A stretch of 8,127 nt of DNA from Desulfuromonadales bacterium C00003068 (GTDB lineage: Bacteria; Desulfobacterota; Desulfuromonadia; Desulfuromonadales; Desulfuromonadaceae), in the NCBI GenBank assembly GCA_001751155.1, contig MAXR01000017.1:498-8624 (forward strand), in the 5' to 3' direction. Each line of letters opens with the position of its first letter. Within the stretch, counting starts at the first letter, position 1. This document shows, piece after piece, positions 6,219 through 8,127 of this stretch. The notes under the pieces were generated by a model that did no database searches, was not told the DNA's origin, and was given only the letters and a program-made list of their open reading frames with translations. Made by a program: the position numbers and the translations under genes.

Positions 6219-7312
6219 CGTGCAATCTCCAGTTCTTCATTGATTACAACAATTTCACGCTCATTTGGGTAGATGTCGGTTGCCCAGTCGCGCTCAGGTA
6301 GTATCTCGTTAATGCCACACACTTCAGATGAAATTACCACAGTGTCCTCGGTTCTACCGACAACGACAGGACGCAGTTTTTTCGCATCGCAGCAGGTGAA
6401 CATGGTGTTGTCAGGCAATACGCCGATGATGGTGTTTGGCCCGTTAATCTCAAGGTTTGCCAGTGATTGACGAATAGCGATCAACTGCTCGGCATCCTCA
6501 CGGTCGTTTAATTCTGCAAACGGCAGTGGGGTGATCACGTGTTTGAAGTATTTAAGCGGCCATTTGAGTTGGCGATGGACATAGTGCAAGCTATACAAAA
6601 AGCATTGTGAGTCCGATTCAAAACCAATGTAGCCACGGTGGAGATTGTCCTGCATCTCTTTATTCTTCTGGTAGAAGGTGTTTTCCCCATTAGCGAGACC
6701 AGTGTAGCCTTGCAGGAAGAATGGGTGAGCAGCATAGCGAACGATGTCGTAGTTTGTGTTTTGACGACATTGGGCGGTAATCACTTTAGCGGTAAAATTT
6801 TTATCTGGCTCCCATAGGTTGAAAAAGGTACCAATGTCGCGCGGGTCACCAATCTCCTTAAGGGTGACAACGTCGGGCCAGAATGAATACACATATCCTT
6901 GATCATCAGGCTCCAAAACAGCACGCATCTTTAAGCGCATATCAAGCAGGAGTTCTTCCTTCTCCCCTTGGCTGGCGTTCTTAACGTTCTTTGGGTACGA
7001 GAATGTTTGAAAAACGTAGTTAGGCATTGCGATGATATCAAGTTCATCGCTAGGGAATGTTTCGGGAACCCACTGCAAGATGCGACGAAATCCAGCTTCG
7101 TGCAAAATGTTTTCGGCTAAGTTTAGCCCTTCGTCGGTGCAAGCCATCGATAACGTAGGCAGATGCTTGTAACCTTCAAAGATCCCACCGAGGTCCTGCA
7201 TGACCATGGCGAAGCCTGAATTGTCGTGCCCTTTTTGTTGCGATTGCATTAACAATAGGGCTTTACTTGGGTGAGTGTAATTTTTACTCTTTATGGCACC
7301 TATGCGACACAT
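6206..7312 (-). CDS. gltB1: Split glutamate synthase, class-II glutamine amidotransferase subunit
   Basis: A 368-residue Ntn-hydrolase-type amidotransferase expected to hydrolyse glutamine and deliver ammonia to the FMN subunit. The start at 7312 gives MCRIGAI, so Cys2 becomes the N-terminal nucleophile once Met is removed, as in the class-II family. An in-frame start at 7441 would bury this cysteine at residue 45 and would also span the sigma-54 promoter, so it is rejected. A GGAGGA site lies 10 bases upstream of the chosen ATG. Other family-like features are KGHDNSGFA at 28-36, HPFFLQGYTGLANGENT at 196-212 (N208-G209 fits the oxyanion Asn-Gly), and FESDSQ at 231-236. It is the first gene of the operon and overlaps the next by 13 bases. 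Glutamine phosphoribosyl-pyrophosphate amidotransferase or asparagine synthetase are less likely, because neither partner domain is present and the neighbours supply the rest of GOGAT. The gene symbol is descriptive. Confidence 0.9.
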   Translation of the reverse strand: MCRIGAIKSKNYTHPSKALLLMQSQQKGHDNSGFAMVMQDLGGIFEGYKHLPTLSMACTDEGLNLAENILHEAGFRRILQWVPETFPSDELDIIAMPNYVFQTFSYPKNVKNASQGEKEELLLDMRLKMRAVLEPDDQGYVYSFWPDVVTLKEIGDPRDIGTFFNLWEPDKNFTAKVITAQCRQNTNYDIVRYAAHPFFLQGYTGLANGENTFYQKNKEMQDNLHRGYIGFESDSQCFLYSLHYVHRQLKWPLKYFKHVITPLPFAELNDREDAEQLIAIRQSLANLEINGPNTIIGVLPDNTMFTCCDAKKLRPVVVGRTEDTVVISSEVCGINEILPERDWATDIYPNEREIVVINEELEIARWKQ

Positions 7313-7322
7313 ACCGTAGGTT

Positions 7323-7328
7323 TCCTCC
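7323..7328 (-). promoter_or_regulatory. Shine-Dalgarno site for the amidotransferase gene
   Basis: On the minus strand GGAGGA is followed by a 10-base spacer and ATG at 7312. The spacing is a little long but usable. It supports the catalytic start and not the upstream in-frame ATG at 7330, whose own codons overlap this site. Confidence 0.7.
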
Positions 7329-7364
7329 ATTAGTTTTTGAGATTTCGTGTTGATATCTTTATTG

Positions 7365-7380
7365 AGCAATAACTGTGCCT
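7365..7380 (-). promoter_or_regulatory. Sigma-54 (-24/-12) promoter of the GOGAT operon
   Basis: On the minus strand the sequence AGGCACAGTTATTGCT matches the sigma-54 consensus TGGCAC-N5-TTGCW with only the leading T changed. The diagnostic GG and GC pairs are exactly 10 bases apart. Transcription would start near 7354, leaving a leader of roughly 40 bases before ATG 7312. Sigma-54 promoters need an enhancer-binding activator such as NtrC, and the 7381-7518 stretch upstream has room for its sites, though I cannot identify one clearly. Nitrogen control is inference from the gene function. Confidence 0.75.
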
Positions 7381-7518
7381 TTTTTGTTAGGCAATTAATT
7401 TTGTTGAAACGGCGTATATGCGAGGATTTTTGACAGTGCAATGCGAAGGATGGCGGCTGTGGATGTATACGTGAGTAGGTTGGTGGATAAGTGGGTACTC
7501 TGTGTGGCGTTTTTTGCT
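7381..7518. other. Non-coding gap upstream of the sigma-54 promoter
   Basis: About 140 bases between the ilvE terminator and the -24 element, where an activator of the operon would be expected to bind. I see an imperfect direct repeat, ATGCGAGGAT at 7418 and ATGCGAAGGAT at 7441 on the plus strand, 23 bases apart (about two helical turns). No clear NtrC-type dyad is visible. A 38-codon plus-strand frame here lacks a ribosome site and runs into the terminator. Confidence 0.3.
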
Positions 7519-7561
7519 CAAACTAAAAAACTCCCACTTGAGGTGAGAGTTTTTTAGTTTG
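7519..7561 (-). terminator. Long-stem terminator after ilvE, possibly bidirectional
   Basis: A perfect 15-bp inverted repeat (7519-7533 with 7547-7561) has a 13-base loop. It includes an A6 run in one arm and a T6 run in the other, so both strands read hairpin with a U-run. It starts 43 bases beyond the ilvE stop codon and lies upstream of the GOGAT promoter, so it insulates the operon from ilvE read-through. Confidence 0.85.
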
Positions 7562-7603
7562 GAAGTAGTTGTTATCTTTTATTGAAAGTTGAGCTGTGTT
7601 TAC

Positions 7604-8127
7604 TTAGAGTAATGTTACCCAGTTGTGCTTGTCTTCACAGCGGCCATATTGGATGCCTGTGAGAGTATTGTACAGTTTCATGGTTAGTTCGCCTGCGGTG
7701 CCGTTGCCGAGCAGGACATCTTGATTTTGATAGGTGAATTGGCCAACGGGTGAAACCACAGCAGCTGTTCCGGTACCGAATGCTTCTGTTAGGCGACCGT
7801 TCTTAGCCCCGTCGAGAACTTCATCAATCGTCAGTGCGCGCTCTTCGACCTCATAGCCAAACTCTTTTACTAAGGTTAAAATTGAGCGGCGGGTAATACC
7901 GTTGAGAATTGAACCTTTTAATGGTGATGTCACCACTTTGCCATCGTAGAGGAAGCAAATATTCATACTGCCGACCTCTTCAACGTATTTGCGCTCTACG
8001 CTGTCGAGCCATAGCACTTGATCGTAACCTTGTTGACTGGCAAGGGTTGAAGCGTAGAGGCTTGAAGCGTAGTTGCCACCGGTTTTTGCTTCACCTGTGC
8101 CGCCAGCAGGAACGCGAGAATACTCAT
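7604..8127 (-). CDS. ilvE: Branched-chain amino-acid aminotransferase, C-terminal half (partial at window edge)
   Basis: The reading frame is open to the window edge, so the true start lies beyond 8127; 174 residues are present of an expected 350 or so. It begins EYSRVPAGGTGEAKTGGNYA, where the Lys (codon 8084-8086) is the PLP-binding lysine of the fold-type-IV BCAT family. VLWLDSVERKYVEEVGSMN, GITRRSIL, EAFGTGTAAVVSPVG and the C-terminal GIQYGR then follow in the order seen in the mammalian-like BCAT subgroup. The enzyme transfers the amino group between glutamate and the 2-oxo acids of Leu, Ile and Val, in the cytoplasm. The GTG at 8017 is an internal Val, not a start. Its stop is followed by a strong terminator, so it is not cotranscribed with the GOGAT genes, though its amino donor is their product. 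Confidence 0.93.
   Translation of the reverse strand, partial: EYSRVPAGGTGEAKTGGNYASSLYASTLASQQGYDQVLWLDSVERKYVEEVGSMNICFLYDGKVVTSPLKGSILNGITRRSILTLVKEFGYEVEERALTIDEVLDGAKNGRLTEAFGTGTAAVVSPVGQFTYQNQDVLLGNGTAGELTMKLYNTLTGIQYGRCEDKHNWVTLL

Noticed and set aside
7483..7491. DnaA-box-like TTATCCACC on the minus strand
   Set aside because: It is a single copy with one mismatch and no companion boxes or AT-rich unwinding element, so it does not suggest an origin.
7441..7557. Plus-strand 38-codon frame beginning MRRMAAVDVY
   Set aside because: It has no ribosome site at a usable distance and its codons run through the terminator stem. Nothing in it resembles a known protein.
8015..8017. GTG start for ilvE at 8017
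   Set aside because: The frame stays open to the window edge and encodes the conserved GGTG-AKTGGNYA active-site segment upstream, so this codon is an internal valine.

Overview
The window looks like chromosomal DNA of an anaerobic Gram-negative bacterium, most likely a member of the Desulfuromonadales (Desulfuromonas/Geobacter-like, former Deltaproteobacteria). This rests on family knowledge rather than a search: a large DUF3373-type outer-membrane protein, a glutamate synthase split into separate domain genes rich in Fe-S clusters, and a sigma-54-type promoter. Every gene I can support lies on the minus strand, so transcription runs from high to low coordinates. I see no tRNA or rRNA gene, insertion sequence, CRISPR array or sign of recent transfer.

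In transcription order: (1) 7604-8127 is the C-terminal half of a branched-chain amino-acid aminotransferase (ilvE), cut by the window edge and followed by a strong hairpin terminator at 7519-7561. (2) 7313-7518 is a regulatory gap with a near-consensus -24/-12 (sigma-54) promoter at 7365-7380. (3) 7312-2204 is a three-gene operon for a split glutamate synthase (GOGAT): a class-II glutamine amidotransferase subunit (6206-7312), an FMN/Fe-S synthase subunit (4575-6218), and a fusion of the GXGXG beta-helix domain with a GltD-like FAD/NAD(P)H oxidoreductase and a C-terminal ferredoxin domain (2204-4516). The first two genes overlap by 13 bases. The last two are separated by 58 bases holding a 9-bp inverted repeat. 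A 13-bp-stem terminator follows at 2094-2122. (4) 1790-2093 is the upstream and leader region of the last gene, with two short hairpins and a cluster of ACTGT/ACAGT motifs. (5) 8-1789 is a 593-residue outer-membrane barrel protein with a signal peptide and an N-terminal coiled coil.

Together the three GOGAT genes should provide all the parts of one enzyme. The amidotransferase releases ammonia from glutamine, the FMN subunit makes glutamate from 2-oxoglutarate, the beta-helix domain holds the assembly together, and the FAD/Fe-S part supplies electrons. The glutamate made is the amino donor used by the neighbouring IlvE. A sigma-54 promoter would tie the operon to nitrogen status. Two start sites are corrected here: the amidotransferase begins at 7312, which makes its catalytic cysteine residue 2, and the porin begins at 1789, behind a strong AGGAGG site.

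I do not see a wholly new system. The most useful observations are the fused subunit architecture, the sigma-54 promoter, the unusual cysteine spacing at the synthase 3Fe-4S site, and the structured porin leader.
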